Assembly (NCBI GenBank): GCA_014621425.1
Contig: JAANBB010000130.1
Span: 27,338-91,337, forward strand
From: Cylindrodendrum hubeiense
Lineage: Eukaryota > Ascomycota > Sordariomycetes > Hypocreales > Nectriaceae
Direction: 5' to 3'
DNA: 64,000 nt
Part shown: positions 1 to 10,087 of the stretch, in pieces
How positions within the stretch are numbered: position 1 is the stretch's first letter
Layout of the letters: every line of letters starts with the position of its first letter
Program-made: the position numbers and the translations under genes
The notes under the pieces: model-generated
The model's database searches: none
Seen by the model: the letters and a program-made list of their open reading frames with translations, nothing else
What the model was told of the DNA's origin: nothing

Positions 1-1154
1 TCTGTGCAACTTGCGAACCCGAGGCTAATTGACGAGTACAAAGGGGGAAAAGCAAGTTCCATGTGTGCCGCTGCAAGTCTGGTGGTGCAGATATCCATCG
101 CGTGGGGCGGATGCACAGGCATGTTTGCTCTTACAGTGTGCGAACAAAACCACCACGAGCGCAAGGGAGGCGGGTGAGGGCGTAAGATGAGATCCCATAT
201 GGAAGCACAGTGTTTAAGCAAGGGAGTGATCCTAGCTAGATCTGCAGGTTGAGGGACGACAGTCGTTACACATGTGAGACGAACGTGGTGGAATCGCGGG
301 GGGGGGGGGTCCTCGCAATTCCGAATGACGATGGCACAGGCGGATAGCAACAGAATCAAACAAGGACGCCGAGGGCACTGAAGGAACGTGAGATTGATTC
401 GTGACTACTCTTGAGACAACGATTTCAAGTATGAGAAAAGAGTCGCTCGCGCAACTCAAGCAGCGTCCCCGTGAATAGCGTGTAGATATACATGGTACAA
501 AGTGTGAAGAGTCAAATCGCAGAGGCATGTGCATTCGGTGTATCATTCGACCATGAGGGCACAACACATCGACCCTGAATGCCCTATCCTTGGTTCTATA
601 AGAACTTCAGGAAAGTCCATCCAGCCCTATTAGAAACGAGTCGCGCGCCCGGGTGGCGATAGAACGCCTCCCATCTCACCATGGGTGAGCCAACGAAACA
701 CTCTCTGACAGCACTGCCATGCCGTTCTCCCAAGTACCAAGACGAAATAAAATCAAGAACAAAAACAACAAGTAATCCCTTAAACTTCCTTTGCACGCGC
801 CTTCATGAAGGGTAGTAGTAATCTCACAGAGCCCGCAACTTTGTGGGCCGATTCCCTGAACGCCCTGAACGATCCCGCAAGTTTGCCATCAATAACAACC
901 CCCCGAATAACTTCCATCGGCCGCCCCGTCATAGAAAGCCGTTTTCGCAGTGAACAAACATCCTGCAATCCCTGGCCGCGTGCATCAAACCATGAGCTCA
1001 AAAAAGACGTGGAGCGACACCCCTGCTGGTTGCAATCGACAGGTGTCGTCCTTCAATGTTCTAGCCGCGGGTCCAAGGTCTCGTGGCCCGCCTCACCTGG
1101 AGAGGATCCAGACGAGCCCCCTCCCACAGCGTGTCCAGCACTTGGGTCATTATC
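1..1154. other. Left-end intergenic stretch
   Basis: I find no recognisable gene here. Short open frames occur on both strands but none shows a domain, a signal peptide or splice-linked continuity. A run of 12 G lies at 298-309. The last part is the 3' flank of the FAR1-type gene on the minus strand. Confidence 0.5.
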
Positions 1155-1778
1155 CTACATGACCGTTGATGCCAGCAAGCGCGACTCGACGTCGTCCATG
1201 CCCATACCGTCCATGCGCGGGCCTTCCATGCCCTGAAGTCGGGACTCGATGGCCTGGAACCGGGGCTCGTATCCGCCGGCGCGGGCCTCGAGGTTTTCCA
1301 TCCGCTTCTCAATGTTTTCGAGGCGTTGTTCGATGCGCATCAGGCCTTGGGCCATGTCGTGGTTGAGGCGATCGAGTTTATTAGTGAAGGATCGGATCGA
1401 GGTGGCCAACGGGGCATTCTCCTGGCCAGGCGTGCCAGCGGGGACGCGTGGTTCGTGGTTGTGACGGCCCTCCTGGATGGCAAAGCGCCATTGATTGCCA
1501 AGCTGGACTTCGCAGACGGCCTTTGCGCGGAACGGGCAGTCGATCTTGCGAGTCGAGGGATTGCGCTTCTTGGCGGTGCTGTTGTACTTGACGCCACCGC
1601 GGTCGCAGACGAGGTCGTAGCGGGTGGGCTTGCCGTCACGGTAGTTGGAGGCGCGCAACTTGACAATTCCGTAGCCTTGGTCCTTGGCGACACGCTGGAC
1701 AGAGGCCATCAGGTCGTCGAAGGTCCGAAAGATGCCTTCTGGTGGGGGCAGTAACGCCGGCGGTGGTGTATTCGGCAT
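1155..1778 (-). CDS. FAR1/WRKY-GCM1-type zinc-finger DNA-binding protein
   Basis: Single-exon frame of 207 residues starting at the ATG at 1778 and ending with TAG at 1155. Residues about 15-110 form a FAR1-type DNA-binding domain: an N-terminal 'FDDLMASVQRVAKDQGYGI' segment, then zinc-ligand candidates C58, C81, H106 and H108 in a C-x22-C-x24-H-x-H arrangement, ending 'GRHNHEP'. This family shares the WRKY/GCM1 zinc fold and is found in transcription factors and in domesticated Mutator-like transposases. Residues about 128-187 are heptad-like and rich in Glu, Arg and Leu ('IEQRLENIEKRMENLEARA'), probably a coiled coil for dimerisation. There is no transposase domain, so this is more likely a host nuclear regulator than a mobile element. 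Its promoter region is shared with the plus-strand gene at 3166. The domain call is firm; targets are unknown. Confidence 0.82.
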   Translation of the reverse strand: MPNTPPPALLPPPEGIFRTFDDLMASVQRVAKDQGYGIVKLRASNYRDGKPTRYDLVCDRGGVKYNSTAKKRNPSTRKIDCPFRAKAVCEVQLGNQWRFAIQEGRHNHEPRVPAGTPGQENAPLATSIRSFTNKLDRLNHDMAQGLMRIEQRLENIEKRMENLEARAGGYEPRFQAIESRLQGMEGPRMDGMGMDDVESRLLASTVM

Positions 1779-3165
1779 GGTGATTGATTGAGCCAGGGTG
1801 GCGGTTGGAAGGGGCGCAATTTGGGAGGCGGGGACGGGGGCAGGATGCGGTCGGACAGCAGCGAAGAGGCGACTCTGCCGTGTGAGAATGTCGAGCGGGA
1901 ATGAGCAGTAGATATCGCGTCTGGTGCGTGTGTTGGTCGAGGTGCTGCTATACTAATATGCAAGAGGCTGGGCTGTGAGGATTTTTCCAATCCGCACTGT
2001 TGACAAGTTGAGCACTTACAAGGTTTAGTGTTGATCCGGTCCGGAGGCCGCGGAAGCCCACTCACAGGCAGCGATGCGGCAGGGATGAACGCTAGCGCGG
2101 GCGAGAGCACGCCCATCAGGTCCGTCCCCACAGCCTGTGAGTGCTCGCTACTGCAGTGCGCCGCGAGCTGTGTCTCGACAGCAACAGGCACAGGGCCGCC
2201 GGGTACTCCAGACCTACAGTGCAGTGCAGCGGCGCGGCGGCGCAGAGGCGCTGAGGCGTAGGCGTGCGCCGCGGGAATCGAGCAGCAGCGCCGCTGATCA
2301 TGGGAGGCGCTTTGGCTGCGTGGCGATGGGCAGCTGCGAAATGAGACAAGGGACCTTGTGTAGCTAAGCTGCTAAGATAGAAAGGAATTCGCCTGCAGCT
2401 ACCCCGTGTGTTGCGTTGATGTTCCCCAGTGAGAGCTGCAGACACGTTGGCCGACTCCCCTAGCTTCAGTCGCTAACTCAACGAGGGTTGACGGTCGACG
2501 GCTCCTACAGTGTCTCCTCTGACACATCACAAGCCAGCCGTCTGTGAGGCGTCGAGCAAACTACCTGACGCAACGACATGGTGCATGCTGGATCAGACGG
2601 GGATGGAAATTTTCTGCATCTCCTGCATCTCCTGCAAACGCCGTGGATGGCTTGACGCTGACCCTGCTACGGGCTGCTGCTTGCTTTGCCGGAACCCGCG
2701 CGGTTGTCCCGGATGGACACGGTGCGGCGCCCAGGCTCAAGAGGATCCCGATGGCCTCTCCTCGGTACCCTTCACACAGTACTGGAGTCGACTTATTTAG
2801 CCCACGTCGCAGCGGCGCACGCGCTGGGGTAGCACCAACGTCCAAGCTTCTTCCCTTCTCTCCCTTGCCCCACGTCGCGCAGGGCCCAGTCTCCAGACGC
2901 AGACCCGGCCCAGATGCAGACCTCCATCATATCTCCCCAACTTCTAGAACGATTCGTGCACCCGCCCAGCCATAGTGGGATATTTCTTCTTCTCAAACGG
3001 TGTCGCCGGGTACTCTGCTCACTGACAGCCGCTGCCCGCCCTCTCAGCCGTGCTTGTTTGCCTCCCCACTCCTTTCGCCCCCTGTTGCCACACGCTTCAC
3101 CCCTTCACGCCTCGCCCTCGCCCTCTCCCTCTCTCCCAACTCGGCTCAGCCTCGCTATCCTCCCA
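1779..3165. promoter_or_regulatory. Divergent intergenic region (FAR1-type gene / small Mediator-like gene)
   Basis: About 1.4 kb between two divergently transcribed genes, so it should hold both promoters. A pyrimidine-rich tract with repeated CTCGCCCTCGCCCTCTCCCT-like sequence lies at about 3105-3140, just before the plus-strand ATG at 3166; such CT tracts are common at fungal transcription starts. I see no clear TATA box and no convincing gene. Confidence 0.4.
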
Positions 3166-3679
3166 ATGGACCAGCAGCCAACCACCAACGCTGAGGCGCC
3201 GGAAGGCGGCCGGGATGTCTCCGATGAAGCCCGTCTTGAGGAGGCCATGGAGCGGCTCAAGCTCCTACACATCAAGGTACTGACTGTGTTTCTAAAGATA
3301 AGACCTGCTGTGCAGACTGGCTGACCCATGCTGTTGTTTCAGGCCCGACTGCTGCGGGAAACCATTCCCAAGATGATTGACCCGCTCATCCAGAAGCAGC
3401 CCTCACGTATGGATGCCTCATTCCGCTCACCTCCCTTGTTCCTTTGACGCCGTGACGCTGATGCATCTCACTCTAGCCGACATCATGTTTGCCGCCTTCA
3501 TGAAGGCCGTCAACGATGCGCAAGCCAATGTCAACGAGTTTACTGAGTTGATGCGCGATGATATCAGCCAGGACGTCTTTGCCCAGGCCGACAAGAGTCG
3601 GGAAGAGAAGCCCATGGGCATCACCCCGTGGCGGCACAGGGACCACCCAGATTGGTTCAGGATGGACTCAAAGGCATAG
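3166..3679 (+). CDS. Small Mediator-subunit-like protein (Med29-like), three exons
   Basis: Spliced model: exons 3166-3276, 3343-3406 and 3477-3679, giving 125 residues. Introns are 66 and 70 nt, both GT-AG (donors GTACTG and GTATGG), and the frame is continuous across both. The protein is mostly helical. A conserved-looking central stretch reads 'LKLLHIKARLLRETIPKM', followed by 'QPSPDIMFAAFMKAVNDAQ', then a tail with 'GITPWRHRDHPDWF'. This layout resembles small Mediator head/tail subunits, and I recall similar ascomycete proteins being described as Med29-like. That family name is memory-based inference. If correct, it works in the nucleus as part of the RNA polymerase II coactivator. The gene model is more certain than the function. 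Confidence 0.6.
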
Positions 3680-4276
3680 TGTACGATATGTGTGTGGGTT
3701 TAGCCCACAGTGTTACGATAGAATGATTTACAAGCGGGATTGTCTTTTCAACTCTCCAGCCTTCTGAGGGCCATAGAGAAATACGAGGGCTGGATGAGAT
3801 TCCTGTACTTTAACCAATCAAGTTACCAAGGACACTGATTCTGATTGTTGCGATCCTGGTTTGAACAGAGACTCACGTACAACATCCATTGATCAACTAA
3901 GTGATATGTACACCACTCGATAGTTTGTCAAGAGTCTGGTGAAGTAAGGATCTAAAGACAGGCTTGCATTTCCTGGCTCCAGTAAGAGAACCCTCCAGAA
4001 CAACGTCGCAACGGTTTTCGACTCAGAGTAGACCAGACTGGGCCACGCAATGGAAGAATGTTGCTGCGCTCTGTGGTTAATTGGGTGGAGCTATGACAAA
4101 AAACTACAATTGAGCGAGGAATTTTCTCACGTGACGAACATCCACCATTTCCCCACTCTGATTCGTTGGTTTAGCGGGCACAATCCGCCTTTCCACCCAC
4201 ACAAAATTTCCCCAAATCTCGAAATTCCTCTTCCTGTTGTGAGATCCTCATCGCAACACCCGACAATACCGCAAAA
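3680..4276. other. Intergenic region before RPL34
   Basis: About 600 bases holding the 3' flank of the Mediator-like gene and the promoter of the ribosomal protein gene. No gene or repeat is recognised. Confidence 0.4.
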
Positions 4277-4965
4277 ATGGTCTCCCAGCGTGTCACTTAC
4301 CGCCGCCGCAACGGGTGAGTCCCTATCCGAACGAGCTCTAATGCAATCATTCGAGCCACTGTCGTTGCGATCGCCCGGACTGACAAGGATTTCTCGCGCA
4401 GCTACAACACCACCTCCAACCGAACCCGAGTCATCAAGACTCCCGGTGGTGACATCCGTCTGCTTCACATCAAGAAGCGCGGCACTGTTCCCAAGTGTGG
4501 TGACTGCGGCTCCAAGCTGTCTGGCGTAGGTTGCCCTCAACGAACAAACGAGCATTCGTGGTGGTGGTGGAGGACTGGATCGACGAGATGGGTTGGCTCA
4601 ACTGGGAAGAGGACACGAAAGCATGCCTCGGGAACAGCCTCGCTCCAGCCCTTGGGCATTCATGGACGGCGTTGAATCCTCCGGTTGCCGCCTCTCCATC
4701 CTCATTGTTCCAGTTCACCACCTCCACACGAACGGCTCCCACCAGAAAATTCAAATACTGACTCTTCCCTCTTCAGATCCCCGCTCTCCGACCCCGCGAG
4801 TACTCCCAGATCTCCAAGCCCAAGAAGACCGTCCAGCGCGCCTACGGTGGTTCCCGATGCGGTGGCTGCGTCCGTGACCGTATTGTCCGAGCTTTCCTCA
4901 TTGAGGAGCAGAAGATCGTCAAGAAGGTGTTGAAGGAGCAGGAGCAGAGCCAGAAGAAGAAATAA
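4277..4965 (+). CDS. RPL34: 60S ribosomal protein L34 (eL34)
   Basis: Spliced model: exons 4277-4314, 4402-4525 and 4777-4965, giving 116 residues, the usual size for fungal eL34. The first intron falls after 13 residues, the early-intron pattern usual for ribosomal protein genes; the second is long for this window at 251 nt. The protein begins '[20 protein letters not shown]', contains a zinc-ribbon-like pair '[13 protein letters not shown]' and '[18 protein letters not shown]', and ends in a basic tail with 'QKKK'. It is a structural component of the large cytosolic ribosomal subunit. High expression is expected but cannot be read here. Confidence 0.97.
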
Positions 4966-5560
4966 ATGCAATTTCCATTGCCGGATTTGGCTTTCTGCGT
5001 GGGAGGGCAAGGAACTCTGGGGACTCGGTTCATTGCTTTGGTGTTCATTAGGGCAAAAGGGACTGCATGATACATCGGGACCGGGCCAAGAATGGCTGGT
5101 TGTCTGCCGTCTTAAGGACTGCTACTTTCCTCTTGGTGGTTGAAATGAAACGAACATCAAGCGGGCATGGACTAATTTACCGGTCATTGCAAGTGACTTT
5201 GAGACTATGTGATTGTGTGTGTCGTGGCTGTTTCCTATGCCTTGGTCTCCCCAGCGATTCGTCCCAAGTAATGAGCCCAAATTTATCCAGCACAAACTAT
5301 TCCATACTCCATACTTCAATCCTCCCAGCGTATTGTTGAAATGGCGTTGTGAGCAGCTCTGTCCTATAGTCCTAAAGCGCATGGTTGCCCGCAAGTGACA
5401 ATTCATGACGTGCAGCACTTCCGAAAAAATAATCAACACCCCACGTTCGGCTCTTGTTCCGACTTCCGACATCAATCTACCTTCCACAACGCCTCCTCGT
5501 CCGCCTCCCATTGTCTTCTGGGCCGCCATATCTACCTCTGAGTTATCTGGACTCTGTATC
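4966..5560. other. Intergenic region between RPL34 and NDUFAF3 genes
   Basis: About 595 bases on the plus strand between two co-oriented genes. It holds the RPL34 3' flank and the next promoter. A frame open from 5405 joins the NDUFAF3 start without a stop, so an upstream start is formally possible, but its sequence does not look like part of the family. A long minus-strand frame here is a shadow of the next gene. Confidence 0.4.
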
Positions 5561-6342
5561 ATGGCCGCTCGCAGCTTCATGCGCCCCTGCGCCGCCCCGC
5601 GCGCTCTGCGCCAGGCCCTCTCCCAAGCCTCCAGTGCTCCTTCGCGATCCACCATCACAGCTCTCCGATCCCACGCACCGACGTCGCCGGGCCCTCTACA
5701 GGCACTCCCCCTTGGCCACAGACTTTTCCACGCCGTGCCGAGCCGGAGGAAAGACCAAGAAGCTCCAGCGCACGCACCGACCGACCTCAACGACCTCAAT
5801 GTGTTGGGCGACATCCCTATACCGTCGACATCGGTAGACGTGTGTATGTACGACGGGTTCGGGCTGAACAGCGGTGTCACGATATCGGACGGAAACGGCG
5901 TGATGCTGGTTGATGGGGAGGTATTCAACTGGCGGCCGTGGGAGGCGAAGGGGTCAATGAACTTGGCCAACAAGAAGGGCCAGTTTGAGATTCCCGCGCA
6001 GGCATTTGCGCTCTTTGACCTAATATGGCCACGACCTGGTGAGTCCCAGTAGCACCTATTCCTTTCCTTGTTCCGTCTCTTCAATGGAGACCAGGAAGCA
6101 TCATAGCAGTTCACTTGGCTAACGGTACTACAGACCTCTTAATCATTGGCACGGGTCCATCGATTATGCCCCTTAGTCCCGAGACTAGACGACACATCTC
6201 TGAGCTCGGTATCCGAATCGAGCTGATGGACACGAGAAACGCGGCCGCGCAGTTCAACCTGCTGGCGACAGAGAGGGGCGTCTCGGATGTGGCGGCAGCG
6301 CTGATACCAGTGGGCTGGAAAGATGGCGTTGGCGCAAAGTAA
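5561..6342 (+). CDS. NDUFAF3: Complex I assembly factor NDUFAF3 (DUF498/Mth938-like)
   Basis: Spliced model: exons 5561-6038 and 6134-6342, giving 228 residues; the 95-nt intron starts GTGAGT and ends TACAG. I chose the ATG at 5561 because it starts an Arg/Ala/Ser-rich presequence ('MAARSFMRPCAAPRALRQAL') typical of mitochondrial import. The mature part carries the Mth938-like fold: 'DGFGLNSGVTISDGNGVMLV', 'WRPWEAKGSMNLANKKGQ', 'LLIIGTGPSIMPLSPETRR', and 'GIRIELMDTRNAAAQFNLLA'. The intron sits inside the central sheet region and splicing restores 'RPDLLIIGTG'. The family acts in the mitochondrial matrix in early assembly of NADH:ubiquinone oxidoreductase, together with NDUFAF4. Confidence 0.93.
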
Positions 6343-7743
6343 CGGCACTATAGGCCGGGCTGGCGGTGACGCCTTGATGGAGAGCAGAGCTATATGTGTA
6401 CACTGTAAACCTATGATGTAAGAGTAATGCATGGATATTGTTGTTTGCTGTATATTACTTGGAACTGGGCTTCGCCAAAAGGGAGACGAACAAGATATCG
6501 GGATATCAGGAGGGTACATGAGGTTATTGGATGTGGATACCCATTTAGAATTCAACTCTCCTCGCCTATTCAAATATTGGGTGTGTTCACAGTTCGATGC
6601 GTAATTATGTGACGGGCTTCAACAGTAGTTCATGTGAGTGTTCGCCCAGCCCATCTCAATCTTACAAGTGAACATTAGAGTTGAAGTGCAAATGTAATGA
6701 GATGGACCCCACGTTGCACTTTTGACAGCCATCTAATTCACCACTGATATTAGCTCAAACCAATCTAAAACCCTCCCTAGGATTCTCGAGTCAGTTTAAG
6801 AGTATTCGGTTGATATTTCTTCTAGCGCTTGTCCGCTCGGTGACCATATAGGGTAAGTAGGGCCAAGAATATGTTGTCGTCATATTAGATAAGCAATCAG
6901 ATCCGGCACAGGTAAAATACCTACCCATGTTGGACAGACGCGGCCATGATTGGCCGGTGTGGTTCTTCCAATGAAGATCTCTTCGCAACCCCAGGTGGAT
7001 GATGCAATGCGGCGATTGGTTGGGCAACCAGAAGACTCATCCCATCACCACGAAGCGACGAGCTCTCGCTCCATTTATCGTCACCAATTAAGGCCTCTGG
7101 TAACGTAAGGCTGCTCGAGCACGGCCCCGTCAACCTCAATTCCAGCCCGCGAGAAGCCTCTGCGACGACTCGACTGCCTCGTGCGCTCCAGCTCCAGCAC
7201 CGCCTTCGCCCTGACCGCGATTTTCGTGGGGCCCTGGGCCGCTGTTGGGGTTCTGTGACGGCCTCACCCACAAAAGCTCTGGGCTGAGCCTTTGTCGTGG
7301 TCTTTCTGGCTCGCGCATACTTGCCACAGCCGGACTCTCGGATCTCCCTACCGTTCGTGATAGATATCCCGGAGCTTCCCTCCCGAAGCTTCCCTACCGA
7401 CACTACACTCAGGTCGACAGCACGGCCTGCCTCTCTCCTACCCGCCGCGTTGGATAGCCACAGGACGACGACTCGTGCCTCCCCCGGATTTGCTTTTTGA
7501 TACCCACGGGTGACTAACTTGGCTGGGTCCGTCACGGACGCGAACCACCGCTTCTTGTTGGACAACGACAGTCTCACAGTATCCTTGGCTTTTCACCGCC
7601 GTCGCATTTATCAATCGCGACATCCCGCTCATCTCACCCACTCTCAAAACACTCAGCCGCAACTCATATTGTTCTTCCCGGACCACACATCTCAGACCTC
7701 TCTCACCCATCCACCCCGACCTGCCGGGCTACCCACCCGTTGA
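6343..7743. promoter_or_regulatory. Long upstream region of the hydrolase-phosphatase gene
   Basis: About 1.4 kb without a recognised gene. The segment at about 7580-7740 is pyrimidine rich, consistent with a 5' leader directly upstream of the ATG at 7744. A minus-strand frame at 6921-7577 has no family features and is not accepted as a gene. Confidence 0.35.
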
Positions 7744-9675
7744 ATGCAGTCTCAGACGCACGGCATGACGGCTCCTCCCCCTGGCCACTCTCAGCAGTCT
7801 GCGGACTCCACCGACCCTCACCTCACGGACCCCACGCTCCTCAGGGACAATTCCGAGTTCAAGTCCTACAAGACGAGTGGCTTTGAGTATCCTGGCCTCC
7901 GGATCTTTTACCGCCAGCATGCCAAGGCCGACCAGCTTCCCAAGAACCCGGCGCCTCTCCCCTTGCTCGTCTTCCTCCACGGACTCGGCGGCTCAGTGGC
8001 CCAGTTTCACCCCCTGTTGAGCAGTTTGACGGATCTGGCTCCTTGCTTAGCTATTGACTACCCCGGATGTGGTCGCTCAGAGTTTTCTGTCACATCATGG
8101 GACGCCTACACAACTGAGGCCCTGGTGGAGCTGCTGGAGACCATCATTGATGACTACCGAGACAAGGATGCTGGCCAGCGTGTTGTTCTCATCGGTCATA
8201 GCATGGGGACTGCCCTCTCAGCCCAATTGGCCAACCCAAAGGTGCCCCATACGACTTCGCTGGCACAATACATTGTCGGACTCATCGCCATCTGCCCCGT
8301 TTCTGGCCCGCCCAGTGAGTCCATGACCACATGGGCCAGGAGGGCTATGTGGATTCCCGGATGGCTCTTCTCCTTGTGGCGTGCCTGGGATGCACGAGGC
8401 GGCCCTGAGAGCGCAAGCGTCAAGCGTTTTGTTGGTGAAAGCTCGGATGAGACCGCCAGGCTGCTCCAGAACCGCTTTAACAGACAGAGCCGGACTCCTG
8501 TCTGGAGACGCATGGCTAACGGCGCGTTGCCTGTCTACACAAATGGCAAGCCTAGTGGTGGTATTCCTACACTCGATGTTTGGGCGGGCTTGGACATCCC
8601 GGTTTACTTGATTGCAGGCGAGAATGACAACATTGTTTCGCCCAAGGACGTCGACAAGATTGTCAAGGTGTTGGACCCCGAGAGAAGCCCATCTGAGGCC
8701 GAGCTGGCGGAGGAGGCGAGCAAGACTGTTATAGACTCTGCTGCGCCGGTTAATACTTCGGCACGACTCGCAGATCACATCCCACAAGCAATCGAGGATC
8801 TACGAGACGAGGATTTCAAGAGGGCCAAGGCCACTCAGACGGAGATTGATGAGAGTCAGGAGGACCCATCAACCCCTCGAGACCCTTGCACGCCACATGA
8901 GACCGTCGCAGAGCTCCCAACTTTGCCAAACCATCCCCGGAAGGTCATACACTCCATCGTCCTGCCTCCGCCGGCCACTCATGCGCTTCTCTACACCCCC
9001 TGCACCGTCCGTGCCGTAGCGGGCCTCATCTCTGACTTCCTTGGGGCGAACATCACTGGCCGGCTTTCCCTGGCATGGCAGCTGCAGTACCTCTCCCGCG
9101 AGGGCAAGTGGGACGTCAAGAACCTGAACAAGTGGAAGTCGGTCAACCCCGTCTCCGAGCCCATCGGCCCCGTCGGGAAGCCCGTCTTCCGCGCCATGAA
9201 AACACTCCGTGAGGCCGACGACATCCACTCCCCGACCGAATTCGTCTCGAACTGGGGCGGCGTCGTCAAGGACGTCATTGATATTTCCAAGGACCAACCC
9301 GTCTATGACCCCCGCGGACTCGAGCGTGCCAACATTCACTACCACAAGTTCCCCACCGTCTCGAAAGTTCCCCCTAGCGCTGAAGAGGTCGACGCCTTCA
9401 TCCATCTCGTCGATGAACTGCGCGCAAAGCAGCCCGATCGTGCGGCCAAGGAATCATGGGAGGATCCCGCGCAGTGCGTCATCGGCGTCCACTGTCACTA
9501 CGGCTTCAACCGCACGGGGTATTTCATCGTCTGCTACCTCGTGGAGCGGTGCGACTTCGAAGTCCGCGAAGCTATCGAAACGTTTGCGAAAATGCGCCCT
9601 AACGGTATTCGCCATTCGCATTTCCTGGACCGGCTGTACGTTCGGTACAACGTGGCTGCCGCTCGCACTACGTAG
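7744..9675 (+). CDS. Alpha/beta-hydrolase fused to a capping-enzyme/PIR1-type cysteine phosphatase
   Basis: Uninterrupted 643-residue frame. Residues about 60-425 are an alpha/beta-hydrolase: oxyanion motif 'LVFLHGLGG', nucleophile elbow GHSMG with S153, acid candidate D295 in 'AGENDNIVSP', and base candidate H413 in 'PATHALLYTP'. A charged, low-complexity insertion separates D295 from H413. Residues about 500-640 are a dual-specificity-type cysteine phosphatase. Its P-loop 'VHCHYGFNRTG' puts the catalytic cysteine at C584 and the arginine at R590, and it is followed by 'YLVERCDF' and 'FAKMRPNGI'. The HCxxGxNRTG form is that of metazoan mRNA-capping RNA triphosphatases and PIR1/DUSP11. Both active sites look complete. 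Substrates are unknown; it could act on RNA 5' ends, on phosphoproteins or on lipids. There is no signal peptide, so a cytosolic or nuclear place is likely. Confidence 0.9.
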   Translation: MQSQTHGMTAPPPGHSQQSADSTDPHLTDPTLLRDNSEFKSYKTSGFEYPGLRIFYRQHAKADQLPKNPAPLPLLVFLHGLGGSVAQFHPLLSSLTDLAPCLAIDYPGCGRSEFSVTSWDAYTTEALVELLETIIDDYRDKDAGQRVVLIGHSMGTALSAQLANPKVPHTTSLAQYIVGLIAICPVSGPPSESMTTWARRAMWIPGWLFSLWRAWDARGGPESASVKRFVGESSDETARLLQNRFNRQSRTPVWRRMANGALPVYTNGKPSGGIPTLDVWAGLDIPVYLIAGENDNIVSPKDVDKIVKVLDPERSPSEAELAEEASKTVIDSAAPVNTSARLADHIPQAIEDLRDEDFKRAKATQTEIDESQEDPSTPRDPCTPHETVAELPTLPNHPRKVIHSIVLPPPATHALLYTPCTVRAVAGLISDFLGANITGRLSLAWQLQYLSREGKWDVKNLNKWKSVNPVSEPIGPVGKPVFRAMKTLREADDIHSPTEFVSNWGGVVKDVIDISKDQPVYDPRGLERANIHYHKFPTVSKVPPSAEEVDAFIHLVDELRAKQPDRAAKESWEDPAQCVIGVHCHYGFNRTGYFIVCYLVERCDFEVREAIETFAKMRPNGIRHSHFLDRLYVRYNVAAARTT

Positions 9676-10087
9676 CCCTGTCCACTGTCAGTTGAGAATG
9701 GGTATTCGCTGCGAAGGAAGATATTCAACAAAGAGGAGGACTGAAGCGAAATAGTAGTTATGATTAGGTTCAGTCTGGAAGCGTTTCCTTTTATGGGCTG
9801 GCGGATTGGCGTCTGGTTGGGATGGATCGGTATAGACGGAGCACGGTAGCGATGAAATTGTGGCGAATAAAATAGCAGGCGGTGTTTTTGGTTTCTTGGT
9901 TTCAACAATCGATAGTATTCATGATCTAACTCACAATCCAATGTCAACACTCGTTTAGTCTTTATGCTCGCTATATGCTTGCTATATGCTCGCTCCTCTC
10001 CGAGTAAGGAAGTCATGCCCCCTCTTTAGTCATTCTATAGTGCCCATGCGCCCCAATCCAGGATTCGATCGTCTATAACACATGCAA
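9676..10087. terminator. Convergent 3' flank between hydrolase-phosphatase and PHO8 genes
   Basis: About 410 bases between two genes that converge. It should contain both polyadenylation regions. A short direct repeat built on 'TATGCTCGCTATATGCTTGC' lies near 9962-9990. No gene is seen. Confidence 0.35.

Noticed and set aside
5122..6114. 330-codon minus-strand frame opposite NDUFAF3
   Set aside because: It overlaps the conserved complex I assembly gene in antisense and carries no recognisable domain.
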